From NCBI RefSeq assembly GCF_000718025.1, contig NZ_JODS01000033.1, forward strand, positions 1-64,000: 64,000 nucleotides of DNA. Direction: 5' to 3'. The translations under genes were made by a program, and so were the position numbers. Source of the DNA: Kitasatospora purpeofusca (GTDB taxonomy: Bacteria > Actinomycetota > Actinomycetes > Streptomycetales > Streptomycetaceae). The notes below the pieces were generated by a model. It saw only the letters and a list, made by a program, of their open reading frames with translations. It did no database searches and had not been told where the DNA came from. This document shows positions 41,570 to 50,537 of the stretch, in pieces; position 1 is the first letter of the stretch; each line of letters starts with the position of its first letter.

Positions 41570-42861
41570 AGCTGCGAAAGCCGCAGGACCTCGGGCGCGG
41601 CTTCAACCTGTTCTGGGCCGGCCAGACCGTCAGCGTGGTCGGCGACCGGATCACCGTGTTCGTCGTCCCCACCCTGATGATCTTCGTCCTGCACGCCTCC
41701 GCCCTCCAGGTCGGCGTGGTGGCGATGGCCCAGTACCTCGGCATCCCGCTGCTGGGCCCGATCGCCGGCGTGCTGGTGGACCGCTGGGACAAGCGCCGCA
41801 CCATGCTGGTCTGCGACCTGCTCCGGCTGGCCGCCGTCCTGGTGATCCCGCTCGCGTACTGGCTGGACTTCCTCTCCACCCCGCTGCTGTTCGGCTGCGT
41901 GGCCGTGATCAGCGGCGCCACCATCTTCTTCAACGTCGGGTACCTGATCGCCGTCCCCGCGGTGGTCCCCGAGGACAGGATGGTGCCCGCCTACTCCCGG
42001 CTGGAGGGCAGCAACTCGGTCGCCGAGGTGGCCGGGCCCTCGATCGCCGCCGGGCTCTACAGCGCGCTCGGCGTGGGCGCCCTGGTGGTGGACGCCGCCA
42101 GCTACCTGATCTCCGCCACCTGCTTCCGCTACATGCAGCCCTGGGGCGAGCGCACGGTCGTCGAGGGCACCGTCTGGGAGCGGCTGACGGCCGGCTTCCG
42201 GATGAACTGGGCCGATCCGGTGCTGCGCCGGGTGGTGCTGGCCGCGGTCACGCTCAACTCCGGCGGGCCGGTCTTCGTCACGGTACTGCCCGTGCTCGCC
42301 TACCGGGGCCTGGACGTCTCGGTCGGCCAGTTCGGCGCCGCCATGTCGGTCGGCGCCGTCGGCGCGCTCACCGGCGCCGTGGTCGCCCCCGGGATCAGCC
42401 GGCGGCTGGGCCTGGGCCGCACCCTGGCCTGGTCGCTGCTGCTGCACTGCCTGGTCGGGCTGGGCGTGCTGGCCGCGCCCGCGCTGCCCGCCGTCCTGGT
42501 GATCGCGGTGACCATGGGCTGCTACGGCTTCTTCATGTCCTGCATCAACGTGTGCAGCGCGCCCACCCGGCAGTCCCGGATGTCCGCCGAGCACCAGGGC
42601 GTGATGCACGCGGCGTTCCGCACCGTCACCTGGGGCGTGATCCCGCTCGCCGCGCTGGTCGGCGGCGTCGCCGTGTCCGCGCTCACCGATCCGCTGGGGA
42701 TCCTGGACGCGGCGCGCTGGGTGATGGCCGGCGGCACCCTGCTGGCGGCCTGCTCCTTCCTGCCCGCCCTCGGCATCCAGTCCCGGCTGGACGCCGCCGC
42801 CCGCCAGGTGCAGCCGCAGGCGGCGGACGCCGAGCCCGAGCTGACGGAGAGCGCGCCGTGA
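41566..42861 (+). CDS. MFS transporter of the biosynthetic cluster
   Basis: A 431-residue membrane protein with about 12 helices. It belongs to the MFS_3/enterobactin exporter-like group: FNLFWAGQTVSVVGDRITVF in helix 1, GVLVDRWDKRRTMLVCDLLR as motif A, and EGSNSVAEVAGPSIAAGLYS in the middle. Its place inside a chain of overlapping genes makes export of the cluster product, and self-protection, the likely role. GTG 41566 overlaps the PaaK-like stop and its stop overlaps the SDR start. Confidence 0.9.
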   Translation: MKLRKPQDLGRGFNLFWAGQTVSVVGDRITVFVVPTLMIFVLHASALQVGVVAMAQYLGIPLLGPIAGVLVDRWDKRRTMLVCDLLRLAAVLVIPLAYWLDFLSTPLLFGCVAVISGATIFFNVGYLIAVPAVVPEDRMVPAYSRLEGSNSVAEVAGPSIAAGLYSALGVGALVVDAASYLISATCFRYMQPWGERTVVEGTVWERLTAGFRMNWADPVLRRVVLAAVTLNSGGPVFVTVLPVLAYRGLDVSVGQFGAAMSVGAVGALTGAVVAPGISRRLGLGRTLAWSLLLHCLVGLGVLAAPALPAVLVIAVTMGCYGFFMSCINVCSAPTRQSRMSAEHQGVMHAAFRTVTWGVIPLAALVGGVAVSALTDPLGILDAARWVMAGGTLLAACSFLPALGIQSRLDAAARQVQPQAADAEPELTESAP

Positions 42862-43772
42862 GCGCCACCGGCGCCGTCCGGGACGGCCGGGACGACGGCG
42901 CAGCCGCACCGACGGGCGAGGTCCTGCTCGTCACCGGCTGCTCCTCCGGCATCGGCCTGGCCACCGCCGTGGCCGCCGCCCGGGCCGGGTTCACCACCGT
43001 GGCCACCCTGCGCGACCCGGACCGCGCCGACGACCTGCGGAAGGCCGCCGAGGAGGCCGGGGTCGAGCTGGACGTGCGCCGGCTCGACGTCACCGACGCC
43101 GCCTCCGTCGCCGCCTGCGTCGACGGCGTGGCCGCCGCCCACGGACGGCTGGACGCAGTGGTCAACAACGCGGGGGTCTCCAACTTCGACCCCACGCTGG
43201 AGATGTCCACCGACGCCGCGCTGCGGGCCAATCTGGAGGTGAACTTCTTCGGCGTGATCGCCGTCAGCCGCGCCGCGCTGCCGCTGCTGCGCGCCTCCGG
43301 CGGCCGGCTGGTCACCATCGGCAGTGTGCACGGCGTGGTCGGCCAGCCGTTCAACGAGGCGTACTGCGCCGCCAAGGCCGCCGTCGAGGGGTTCATGGAG
43401 AGCCTCGCCCCGGTGGCCGGCGCGCACGGCGTGCGGGTCTCCGTGGTCGTCCCCGGCTTCGTGCCGGACACCCGGTTCGGGATCTTCCCCGACATCGACC
43501 GCCGCACCATCGGGGCGGCCTCCGGGCCCTACGCGCCGACCTTCGAGGACTACCTCGGCTGGGTCGGCGGCCAGGGCTGGGAGGCCGCCGGACAGCCGGC
43601 CCGGGAGGTGGCCGAGGTCGTGGTGCGCACGCTGCGCGCCGAGCGACCCGCCTTCCGGGTGCCCACCAACGCCTGGGCCGCCGACTACCTGGCGCAGAAG
43701 CTCGCCGACCCGGACGGCTCGGCCGTCCAGACCCTCGCCCGCACCTGGATCGGCCGCCCCGACCCCCACTGA
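42858..43772 (+). CDS. Short-chain dehydrogenase/reductase
   Basis: A 304-residue classical SDR. The cofactor loop is LLVTGCSSGIGLATAVA (about residues 23-39), NNAGVSNF stabilises the fold, and the catalytic set is Ser in TIGSVHG plus Tyr and Lys in EAYCAAKAAVEGF. An Arg-Asp in TLRDPDRAD after beta2 suggests NADPH use. It probably reduces a carbonyl or imine of the pathway, for example the product of the amine oxidase; this is inference. A 21-base gap with AGGAG separates it from the last PaaK-like gene. Confidence 0.9.
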   Translation: MSATGAVRDGRDDGAAAPTGEVLLVTGCSSGIGLATAVAAARAGFTTVATLRDPDRADDLRKAAEEAGVELDVRRLDVTDAASVAACVDGVAAAHGRLDAVVNNAGVSNFDPTLEMSTDAALRANLEVNFFGVIAVSRAALPLLRASGGRLVTIGSVHGVVGQPFNEAYCAAKAAVEGFMESLAPVAGAHGVRVSVVVPGFVPDTRFGIFPDIDRRTIGAASGPYAPTFEDYLGWVGGQGWEAAGQPAREVAEVVVRTLRAERPAFRVPTNAWAADYLAQKLADPDGSAVQTLARTWIGRPDPH

Positions 43773-43793
43773 TCGATTGTCAGGAGCCCTACC

Positions 43794-45047
43794 GTGCCCG
43801 CCAAACCCCTGCCCGAACTGATCGACTTCGCCCGCCGCAACTCCCCCTTCTACGCCGAGCTCTACCGGGACCTGCCGGAGCGCGTCGAACACCTCTCGCA
43901 GCTCCCGCTGATCGAGCAGACCGCGTTCTGGGCCGCCAACTCCTGGCCGGACAACCGCCTGCTGACCGGGCCGCTGCTCGACGGCGGCGTCTACAAGACC
44001 GGCGGCACCACCGGCGTGCCCAAGTTCTCCCCCTGGTCGCGCACCGAGCACGCCGACTCGGTCACCGCCTTCGGCGCGGGCCTGGTCCAGGCCGGCCTCA
44101 AGCCCGGGCACCGGGTCGCCAACCTGTTCTGGGCCGGCGAGCTGTACGGCGGCTTCCTCTACATCGAGAACGCCCTGCACCACGCCCCGGTGGACAACGT
44201 CCGGCTGCCGGTCGGCGCCGCGCCCGACGCGTACATCGCCGGGCTGATCGAGGACTTCGGCGTGGACGTGCTGGCCGGCGAGCCGATGAAGCTCAGCTCC
44301 GTCGCCGAGCACCTGGTCAAGCACGGGCAGGTGGCCGAGCGGATCGAACTCCTGCTGTTCGGCGGGGACCTGCTCTTCGCCGACCTGCGGCCGATCCTCT
44401 CCCGCGCGTTCCCCAACGCGGCCGTCGCCTCGATCGGCTACGCCTCGGTGGACGCCGGCCTGGTCGGCGCGCCGGTGCCCGGCGACGACGTCCGGGTGCA
44501 CGAGGCCTTCCCGAACCGCACGGTGGTGGAGCTGGTCGACGACGTGACGGGCGAGCCGATCACCGAACTCGGCGTGCCCGGGCGGGTGGTGGTCACCAAC
44601 CTGTTCCGCACCCTGATGCCGATCCTGCGCTACCCGACCGGTGACCGGGCCGAGTGGGTCGACCTGGAGCGCGGCCGGTTCCGGCTGGTCGGACGGTCGG
44701 TCGAGGGCGCCCGGGTGGGCACCGTGGCGATGCCGACCGAGGAGATCCGCGCCGTCCTGCTCGCCCACGACCCGGACCAGGTGATCTCCGGGATGCAGAT
44801 GGTGCAGCGCCGCTGGGACGGCAAGGACGGGCTGGTCCTGCGGCTCGGGTACACCGAGGAGCCGCCGGCCGGTCTGGCCGAGCGGCTGGTCGAGGCGGTG
44901 TACCGGGCCCGGCCGCTCTACCCGGACGACGTGGCGGCCGGGGTGATCCACGACCTGGAGGTGGAGTGGGTGCCCCGCGCCGAGCTGGTCACCAACCCGC
45001 GCACCGGCAAGCTCCAGCAGGTGGTGGACGAGCGCCCGCCGGCGTGA
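43794..45047 (+). CDS. PaaK-like adenylate-forming enzyme 2
   Basis: A 417-residue second PaaK-like protein, diverged from the one at 40262. The P-loop is VYKTGGTTGVPKFSPWSRTE (about 66-85), followed by ANLFWAGELYGGFLYIENAL and an adenine-site region ASIGYASVDAGLVGAP; YPTGDRAEW is the hinge motif and NPRTGKLQQVV carries the C-terminal catalytic Lys. The arrangement resembles phenazine-pathway EhpF-like ligases. It is the last cluster gene, ending ten bases before a strong terminator. Together with 32254, 35895, 39165 and 40262 it makes five carboxylate-activating enzymes in one operon. Confidence 0.85.
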   Translation: MPAKPLPELIDFARRNSPFYAELYRDLPERVEHLSQLPLIEQTAFWAANSWPDNRLLTGPLLDGGVYKTGGTTGVPKFSPWSRTEHADSVTAFGAGLVQAGLKPGHRVANLFWAGELYGGFLYIENALHHAPVDNVRLPVGAAPDAYIAGLIEDFGVDVLAGEPMKLSSVAEHLVKHGQVAERIELLLFGGDLLFADLRPILSRAFPNAAVASIGYASVDAGLVGAPVPGDDVRVHEAFPNRTVVELVDDVTGEPITELGVPGRVVVTNLFRTLMPILRYPTGDRAEWVDLERGRFRLVGRSVEGARVGTVAMPTEEIRAVLLAHDPDQVISGMQMVQRRWDGKDGLVLRLGYTEEPPAGLAERLVEAVYRARPLYPDDVAAGVIHDLEVEWVPRAELVTNPRTGKLQQVVDERPPA

Positions 45048-45056
45048 CGCGCCCGT

Positions 45057-45086
45057 GGGCCGGGGGGAATCCGCTCCCCCCGGCCC
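45057..45086. terminator. Bidirectional terminator at the cluster end
   Basis: An 11-bp perfect G/C stem gggccgggggg / ccccccggccc has an 8-base loop, extended by one A-T pair. It lies between the convergent genes ending at 45047 and 45105. Confidence 0.88.
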
Positions 45087-45104
45087 GCCTTCGGGCTCAG
45101 GTGC

Positions 45105-45632
45105 TCAGGCCGTGTGCGGCTGTCCGGCCAGCATCACGCTCTGGCCCCGGAATTCCGCGATCACCTTTTCGGCCGCATTCCGCACCGTCACGTCGTAAAT
45201 GCCGGTGCGCCCGGAACGCGTGCGTTCCACCGCCTCCGCCACCAGTTCGTCCCCGACCGCCGCCGGCGCCAGGAAAGTCACCTGCGCGGCCTGCGCCACC
45301 GTCACCGGGCCGTAGCTGTTGCAGGCGTAGGAGAACGCCGCGTCGGCGAGCAGGAACAGGTAGCCGCCGTGCGCGATGCCGTGCCCGTTCACCATCGCCG
45401 GGGCCACCGTCATCCGCATCGACGCCCGCCCGGTGGACACCTCGTCGAGCGTGATCCCGAGGCCCTGGCAGGTCAGGTCGCGCTCGTACAGCGCGGCCAT
45501 CCGGGAATTGGGCACCCCGCCCGCCGCCGCCCCGCCGGAAGCCGCGGACCCGGCCGGATCCACCGAACCGGCCGAACCCGTCGAATCCGCCGAACCGGCC
45601 GAATCCTCGACAGCCACGGTGTCCACGCTCAT
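45105..45632 (-). CDS. PaaI-like hotdog thioesterase
   Basis: A 175-residue acyl-CoA thioesterase. The hotdog-fold signature NGHGIAHGGYLFLLADAAFS, with the catalytic acid in ADAAF, and the following QVTFLAPAAVGDELVAEA match PaaI (hydroxyphenylacetyl-CoA thioesterase). The first 40 residues are a Ser/Ala/Gly repeat tail (SAGSADSTGSAGSVDPAGSA) unlike the rest. It faces the cluster across a shared terminator. It may release or proofread CoA esters made by the cluster's ligases, or belong to unrelated aromatic catabolism. Confidence 0.88.
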   Translation of the reverse strand: MSVDTVAVEDSAGSADSTGSAGSVDPAGSAASGGAAAGGVPNSRMAALYERDLTCQGLGITLDEVSTGRASMRMTVAPAMVNGHGIAHGGYLFLLADAAFSYACNSYGPVTVAQAAQVTFLAPAAVGDELVAEAVERTRSGRTGIYDVTVRNAAEKVIAEFRGQSVMLAGQPHTA

Positions 45633-45770
45633 GACGCCCTGCTTTCCCCGGTAACAGCCCGAAACGGTCGGTCGGTGTGCCGTGCGTGCGTATTGCACCC
45701 GCATTACACCGAGGCCCGCGACGGGCTGTCAACGGTCTCCCGACGGGAACGGAAAGTCCGTCAGGAGAAC

Positions 45771-47222
45771 TCAGAGCAGCCGCTTGATGTCCCCCCGCGC
45801 CCGGTAGAACGAGCCGCTGCCGGACTCCAGCACCTCGGCCACCAGGTACCGCGCGCCGGGCACCCGGATGTCCTTCGGGAACTGCACCCGGCGGGTCGCG
45901 TCGTAGCCCGGCGAGACCACCCGCACCCGCAGCCGGGTGCCGTCCTGCACGCACTCCACCTCGATGCCGCCCGCGGCGCCCGCCGAACCGACGACCACCG
46001 ACTCGATCTCCGCGCCGGCCACCGCCGCCGTCCAGCCGCTGCCGTCCACCTCGGCGGCCTGCGGCAGCCGGCCCTCCTCGGCCGCGCGCACCGCCGCCTC
46101 GCTCGCGTCCAGGCAGACCAGCGAACCGTCCGTGGTCACCAGGTACAGCCGGCCGTCGCGGTACTGCATGCTGTACGCCGAGCCGCAGCCGGTGCCGAGC
46201 TTCCACAGCCGGGTGCCGTCGGCGTCGAAGCAGTACACCGAGGAGTGGTTGTCGCCCGCGAACACGTACCGGCCGTCGGGCGAGGCCGCGCAGGAGAACA
46301 CCGCGGCGTCGCAGCGGTAGCGGGCCACCTCCGAACCGTCCGCCTTGCGCAGCCGGTGCACCGAGCCGCGCGAGGTGCCGGCGAACACCTCCTCCCGCTC
46401 CTGCCAGCCGAACAGCACCTCGCCGTCGGTGCGGGTGTGCCAGACCGGGGCGCCGCCGCGCGCCGCGTACCGGCTCACACCGCGCGAATGCCCGTGGTAC
46501 ACACCGTCGTTGTCGCAGCGCACCATCCAGCCGTCGGTGCCCTCGGCCGAACGCCGCCACTGGAACTCGTCCTCGTGGTCGACGGTGGTGATCCCGCCGC
46601 GCGCGTCGGCCACGCCGAGCACGCCGTCGTGGATGTCCAGCCAGTAGATGTCGACGTCCTCGGCTATCTCGTACGCCACCCGGGGCACCTTGCCGCCCAG
46701 GTCGTACACCTTGCCGTTGTCGCAGCCCGCGTAGATCCACCAGTCGTCCGCGACGATGCACTTGACGCCGTCCGGCAGCCCGTAGCGGCCGGTCACCGCG
46801 CCGTCGTGGGTCAGCGTGTAGACGTCGCCGCGCTCGTTGCCCACCCAGGCGTGCTCCTCGCCGACGAAGATGCCGAACGCCGCCGCGCCCGAGTTGAACC
46901 GCCACAGCACCGGGGCCTGCCGGGCCGTCGAACGGGTGCTGACGATCGCCCGCCGCGTCACCGCCCGCCGCTCGCGCACCCCGCGCACCGCCGGGGCGTA
47001 GCCCTTGCGGACCTTCTCGCCGATCTTCTTGGCGGCGGCCGACGCGGCCTTCTCCGGCGTGGGGTAGGCGGTGGTCTTGCTCTGGCCGCTCTCGCCGATC
47101 CGCCCGTAGGTGATGGTGACGTCCACGCCGGCCACCAGGACCTCGTAGAACTTGTGCGCGCTGCCTGCGTCCTCGGACAGTTCCAGGTACGTCGACTGCG
47201 TGTCGGTGGCGGTGGCTGACAT
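45771..47222 (-). CDS. WGR-domain beta-propeller protein
   Basis: A 483-residue cytoplasmic protein. Residues about 10-75 are a WGR domain (YLELSEDAGSAHKFYEVLVA, VDVTITYGRIGESGQSKTTA), a module found in PARPs and some bacterial regulators that binds nucleic acid or protein. After a basic linker, about 300 residues form PQQ/WD-like beta-propeller blades (VYCFDADGTRLWKLGTG, VHRLRKADGSEVARYRC). There is no signal peptide, so unlike most PQQ-propellers it stays inside. Propeller sensors with WGR domains are rare; the function is unknown. GGAAGG lies 10 bases upstream of the start. Confidence 0.85.
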   Translation of the reverse strand: MSATATDTQSTYLELSEDAGSAHKFYEVLVAGVDVTITYGRIGESGQSKTTAYPTPEKAASAAAKKIGEKVRKGYAPAVRGVRERRAVTRRAIVSTRSTARQAPVLWRFNSGAAAFGIFVGEEHAWVGNERGDVYTLTHDGAVTGRYGLPDGVKCIVADDWWIYAGCDNGKVYDLGGKVPRVAYEIAEDVDIYWLDIHDGVLGVADARGGITTVDHEDEFQWRRSAEGTDGWMVRCDNDGVYHGHSRGVSRYAARGGAPVWHTRTDGEVLFGWQEREEVFAGTSRGSVHRLRKADGSEVARYRCDAAVFSCAASPDGRYVFAGDNHSSVYCFDADGTRLWKLGTGCGSAYSMQYRDGRLYLVTTDGSLVCLDASEAAVRAAEEGRLPQAAEVDGSGWTAAVAGAEIESVVVGSAGAAGGIEVECVQDGTRLRVRVVSPGYDATRRVQFPKDIRVPGARYLVAEVLESGSGSFYRARGDIKRLL

Positions 47223-47555
47223 GGCGTGGGCCCCTTCCGGGCACGGGCGTGACGGGGTGTTCCGGCGCTGCGGGCGCGGTGCCCGGCGACACCTCAGAAC
47301 CTAGCCCCCGGCACCGACAGGGCACCCGCGGGCCCTCCCCGTCCCGGGTCGCCGCCACCGGCGCGGGCCGGACCGCACCGGACGGCGACGAACCACCCGG
47401 CCCCCGCCCGGCCCGGACGCCCCGCGCGGTCTGCCCGAACGGACCTTCCGCAGCGTCCCCCGCTCTGACAGCATCGTCCGCTATCCGGTCACCAGGGGCC
47501 GGGATCGGCGACCGCCCGCCCGCAGGGACGGGCGCAGGGGGCGGGGAGAACGCGG
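47223..47555. other. 333-base divergent intergenic region
   Basis: Contains the promoters of the divergent WGR and ABC permease genes. I see no gene, strong palindrome or repeat in it. Confidence 0.6.
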
Positions 47556-50396
47556 ATGCAGGGCCCGGCGGCAGCAACCACCGCACCCCCGGTGCGCACC
47601 GAGCACCGGCCCGCCCGGTGGGTCCGCACCCGGCTGCGGGCCGCGCCCTGGACGGCGCTGCTGAACGGCGTGCTGGTGTTCGTGGTGGTGCTGCTCTCCG
47701 CCGGGCTCCCCCGGGGCGTCGACCGGGGCGAGGACGCCGCCCTGCGCGACTTCCTGCGCGACCGCGGCATCGGCGCGACCAGCCTGGTCAGCCGATCCGA
47801 CCTGCGCCCCGGCGACGACTCCGCCACCCTGGCCTCGGTCGCCGCGCAACTGACCGCCCGCACCGGCGGGGAGTTCCGCGTCTCGGCGAGCGGACCGGTG
47901 TACGGCGTGCGGGGCGTCCGGCCGAAGACCCTCGGCAATCCGCAGCTGTCCCGGCCCGACGGCCCGTCCCCGCGCCTGGAACTGCGCCACCTGGCCGGGC
48001 TCTCCGAGCACACCACCCTGGTCGAGGGCCGCTGGCCGACCGCCGCCCCCGGCCGGCCGCTGCCGATCGTGGTCGCGGAGCAGACGGCCGAGAAGCTCAA
48101 CATCCGGGTCGGCGACGTGCTGACGGAGGAACTCGGACCCGGTACGAAGCCGTCCCCGGCCACCGAGGTGGTCGGCACCTTCCGGGTGAACGACGACAAC
48201 GACCCGTACTGGACCGACCTCTACTGCCTGCGCCGGCCCTGCCTGGAGATCCCGCAGACCTTCGAGTGGCTCCGCCTCTGGAGCGCGGTCGGCCTGACCG
48301 GCGGCGACGAGCTGCCACGGCTGAGGGAATGGGCCCAGGGCGGTGAGCTCTCCTGGCGGCTGCCGGTCGACCCGTCTTCGCTGCGCGCCGACCGGCTGCC
48401 CGACGCCGCCCACGAGCTCGCGAGCTATCTGAGCGGCCCCACCGCCGCCGACCTGGCCGCCGCCACCGGCCGCTCCGACCTGCGCACCTTCTCCTCGCTG
48501 CCGGACCTGTTCGCGCTGGCCACCGCCCGCCGGGACGCCGCCGCCCCGCTGGCGGCGCTCGGCCCGGCCGGTCTGGCCGGCGTCGTCACCGTCGTCCTGT
48601 GCCTGGCCGCCGCGCTGGCCGCCGACCGGCGCGGGCCCGAACTCCTGCTGCTCCAGGCCCGCGGCGGCTCCCGCCGGGAGGTGCTGCGGCGGCTGCTCGG
48701 CGAGGGCGCGGCGGTCGTCCTGCCCGGCGCCGCCCTCGGGACGCTGCTCGCCCTCCTGCTGCTGCCCACTCCCCGCTGGGGTGCGGCGCTGTTCGCGGCG
48801 GTGACGGCCACGCTGTGCGCGCTGCTGGCCTTCCCGGCCCGGGCGCTGATTCTGCTGACGCCCCGCCGGGCCGTCCGGCGCGGCGGCGCGCGACGGCTCG
48901 TCGGCGAACTCGGCCTGCTGCTGCTGACGGCCGCCGCGGTGGTCGAGGTCCGCCGGCGCGGCGCCGCCCCGCCCGGCGCCGGGATCGACCCGCTGCTGGT
49001 CGCCGCCCCACTGCTGATCGCCCTCTGCACCGGCCTGCTGCTGGCCCGGATCCAGCCGCCGCTGATCGGCGCCCTCGCCCGCGCGGTCGGCCGGCGGCGC
49101 GGCGCCGTCGGCTTCCTCGGCCTGGCCGGTGCGGCCCGCGGCGCGGGCGGCCGTCCGCGCCCGGCCGTACTGCCGACGCTCGCGCTGCTGCTCGCCGTCA
49201 CCACGGCCGGGTTCGGCGCCGACGTGATCGGGGCGGTCGACTCCGGCCGGGCCCGCGAGGCCCGCCTCGCCACCGGCGGCGACGTCATGGTGAGCGCCCC
49301 CAAGGGCTTCGGCCTGGCCGACTCCTTCGCCGAACGGGCCGACCGGCTGCCCGGCGTACGGGCCGCCACCAATGTCACCCTGCTGACCGACGCGGCCGTA
49401 CTGCGCCCGGACCGGCCCCACCTCACCATCAGCCTGGTGGTCGTCGACCCGACGGCCTACGCGGAGATCTCCCGGTCCCTCGGGCGCGGCGCCTTCGACC
49501 CGGCGCAACTGGCCGCCCCCGACGGCCCGACCGGGCCGGACGCCCGCGAAGTCCCCGTCCCCGCCCTGTACTCGCGCGGACTGGTCGAGCAACTCGGCGG
49601 TCGGGCCGGGGCGGAGCGGATCTACCTGACCAGCACCGGCGAACTGCGCGCCCAGTACGCGGGCACCATCGACGCCACCCCGGCGCTGCGCGACTCCACC
49701 CACCCGTTCGTCGTGCTCCCGGCCGGCCCCGCCACCGCCCGGGTGCCCGGACTCGGGGACCACGGCCACTGGTTCGCCGTCGGCGACATCGACGAAACGG
49801 CCGTCCGGTCGCTGACCCGGGACCTGCCCGTGCACCCGATCGTCGCCGACACCGCGCGGCGGACCGGCGTCCCGGTGGTCGGCCCGAACCCCGGCGACAT
49901 CCCGGACGGCTACCTGGTGAGGACCAGTGCCGCGCTCACCGCGGAACTCACCGAGGACCCGCTGCGGCAGGCCGCCGTCCTGGTGTTCCGCGTCGGCACC
50001 GCCGGCGCGGGCGCGTTCGCCCTGCTCGCCGCCCTGCTCACGCTGGTCCGCGCCGCCCCCGACCGGTCCGCCGCGCTGGCCCGGCTGCGCACCATGGGGC
50101 TGCGGCCCCGTCAGGGGCTGGCGCTGATCCTGGTCGAGACCCTGCCGCAGACGCTGCTCGCGGCGGCCGGTGGCCTGCTCGCCTCGCTCGCCGCCGTCGT
50201 CCTGCTCGGCCCGGCGCTCGACCTGTCCGCCCTGCTCGGCACCGACGTGCCGCCCGGCCTGCCGCTGCGCCCCGGCGCCGTCCTCCCCCCGGCGCTGGCG
50301 CTGACCGCCCTGGTCACGGCCGGTGTGCTGGCCGAGGCGCTGATCGCCGGACGGCGCCAGATCGCCAAGGAGCTCCGGGCCGGCGACACGGTCTGA
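47556..50396 (+). CDS. FtsX-like ABC transporter permease
   Basis: A 946-residue membrane protein of the MacB/FtsX superfamily. The first helix (ALLNGVLVFVVVLLSAG) is followed by a large extracellular domain (about residues 60-345), a block of four helices, a second helix group and soluble domain (about 530-800), and three terminal helices with the FtsX motif ALARLRTMGLRPRQGLALIL. This double FtsX layout is typical of Streptomyces. No ATPase gene is adjacent, so it may use an ATPase coded elsewhere. The ATG has GGGAG nine bases upstream. Its last codons lie in a 33-bp tandem repeat that carries the stop. Confidence 0.9.
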   Translation: MQGPAAATTAPPVRTEHRPARWVRTRLRAAPWTALLNGVLVFVVVLLSAGLPRGVDRGEDAALRDFLRDRGIGATSLVSRSDLRPGDDSATLASVAAQLTARTGGEFRVSASGPVYGVRGVRPKTLGNPQLSRPDGPSPRLELRHLAGLSEHTTLVEGRWPTAAPGRPLPIVVAEQTAEKLNIRVGDVLTEELGPGTKPSPATEVVGTFRVNDDNDPYWTDLYCLRRPCLEIPQTFEWLRLWSAVGLTGGDELPRLREWAQGGELSWRLPVDPSSLRADRLPDAAHELASYLSGPTAADLAAATGRSDLRTFSSLPDLFALATARRDAAAPLAALGPAGLAGVVTVVLCLAAALAADRRGPELLLLQARGGSRREVLRRLLGEGAAVVLPGAALGTLLALLLLPTPRWGAALFAAVTATLCALLAFPARALILLTPRRAVRRGGARRLVGELGLLLLTAAAVVEVRRRGAAPPGAGIDPLLVAAPLLIALCTGLLLARIQPPLIGALARAVGRRRGAVGFLGLAGAARGAGGRPRPAVLPTLALLLAVTTAGFGADVIGAVDSGRAREARLATGGDVMVSAPKGFGLADSFAERADRLPGVRAATNVTLLTDAAVLRPDRPHLTISLVVVDPTAYAEISRSLGRGAFDPAQLAAPDGPTGPDAREVPVPALYSRGLVEQLGGRAGAERIYLTSTGELRAQYAGTIDATPALRDSTHPFVVLPAGPATARVPGLGDHGHWFAVGDIDETAVRSLTRDLPVHPIVADTARRTGVPVVGPNPGDIPDGYLVRTSAALTAELTEDPLRQAAVLVFRVGTAGAGAFALLAALLTLVRAAPDRSAALARLRTMGLRPRQGLALILVETLPQTLLAAAGGLLASLAAVVLLGPALDLSALLGTDVPPGLPLRPGAVLPPALALTALVTAGVLAEALIAGRRQIAKELRAGDTV

Positions 50397-50469
50397 CGGC
50401 CCGGGGTCCGGGCCGGCGACACGGTCCGACGGCCCGGGGTCCGGGCCGGCGACACGGTCCGACGGCCCG
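50374..50469. repeat. 33-bp tandem repeat over the permease 3' end
   Basis: Three copies (50374-50406, 50407-50439, 50440-50469) of a unit that includes the last six codons of the permease gene (RAGDTV and stop). Copy 1 reads gtctgac, giving TGA; copies 2 and 3 read gtccgac at the same place, which would be read through. The period is eleven codons, so the frame is kept. Confidence 0.95.
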
Positions 50470-50537
50470 AACGCCCGGACGCCGACGAGCACCGGCCGAA
50501 CGGCTGCGCGCCGCCCGCCCCGGTCCAGCGTCCGGAC

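Noticed and set aside
32254..45047. Assigning the cluster to streptothricin, viomycin or negamycin
   Set aside because: These share the beta-lysine idea, but their required genes (multimodular NRPS, streptolidine or capreomycidine enzymes, or an N-N bond-forming enzyme) are absent from the window.
47481..50492. A roughly 1000-codon open frame antisense to the FtsX-like permease gene
   Set aside because: Its protein is low-complexity Gly/Arg/Gln-rich without any domain, and the sense strand encodes a recognisable membrane protein. It is a product of high GC content, like many other long antisense frames here.
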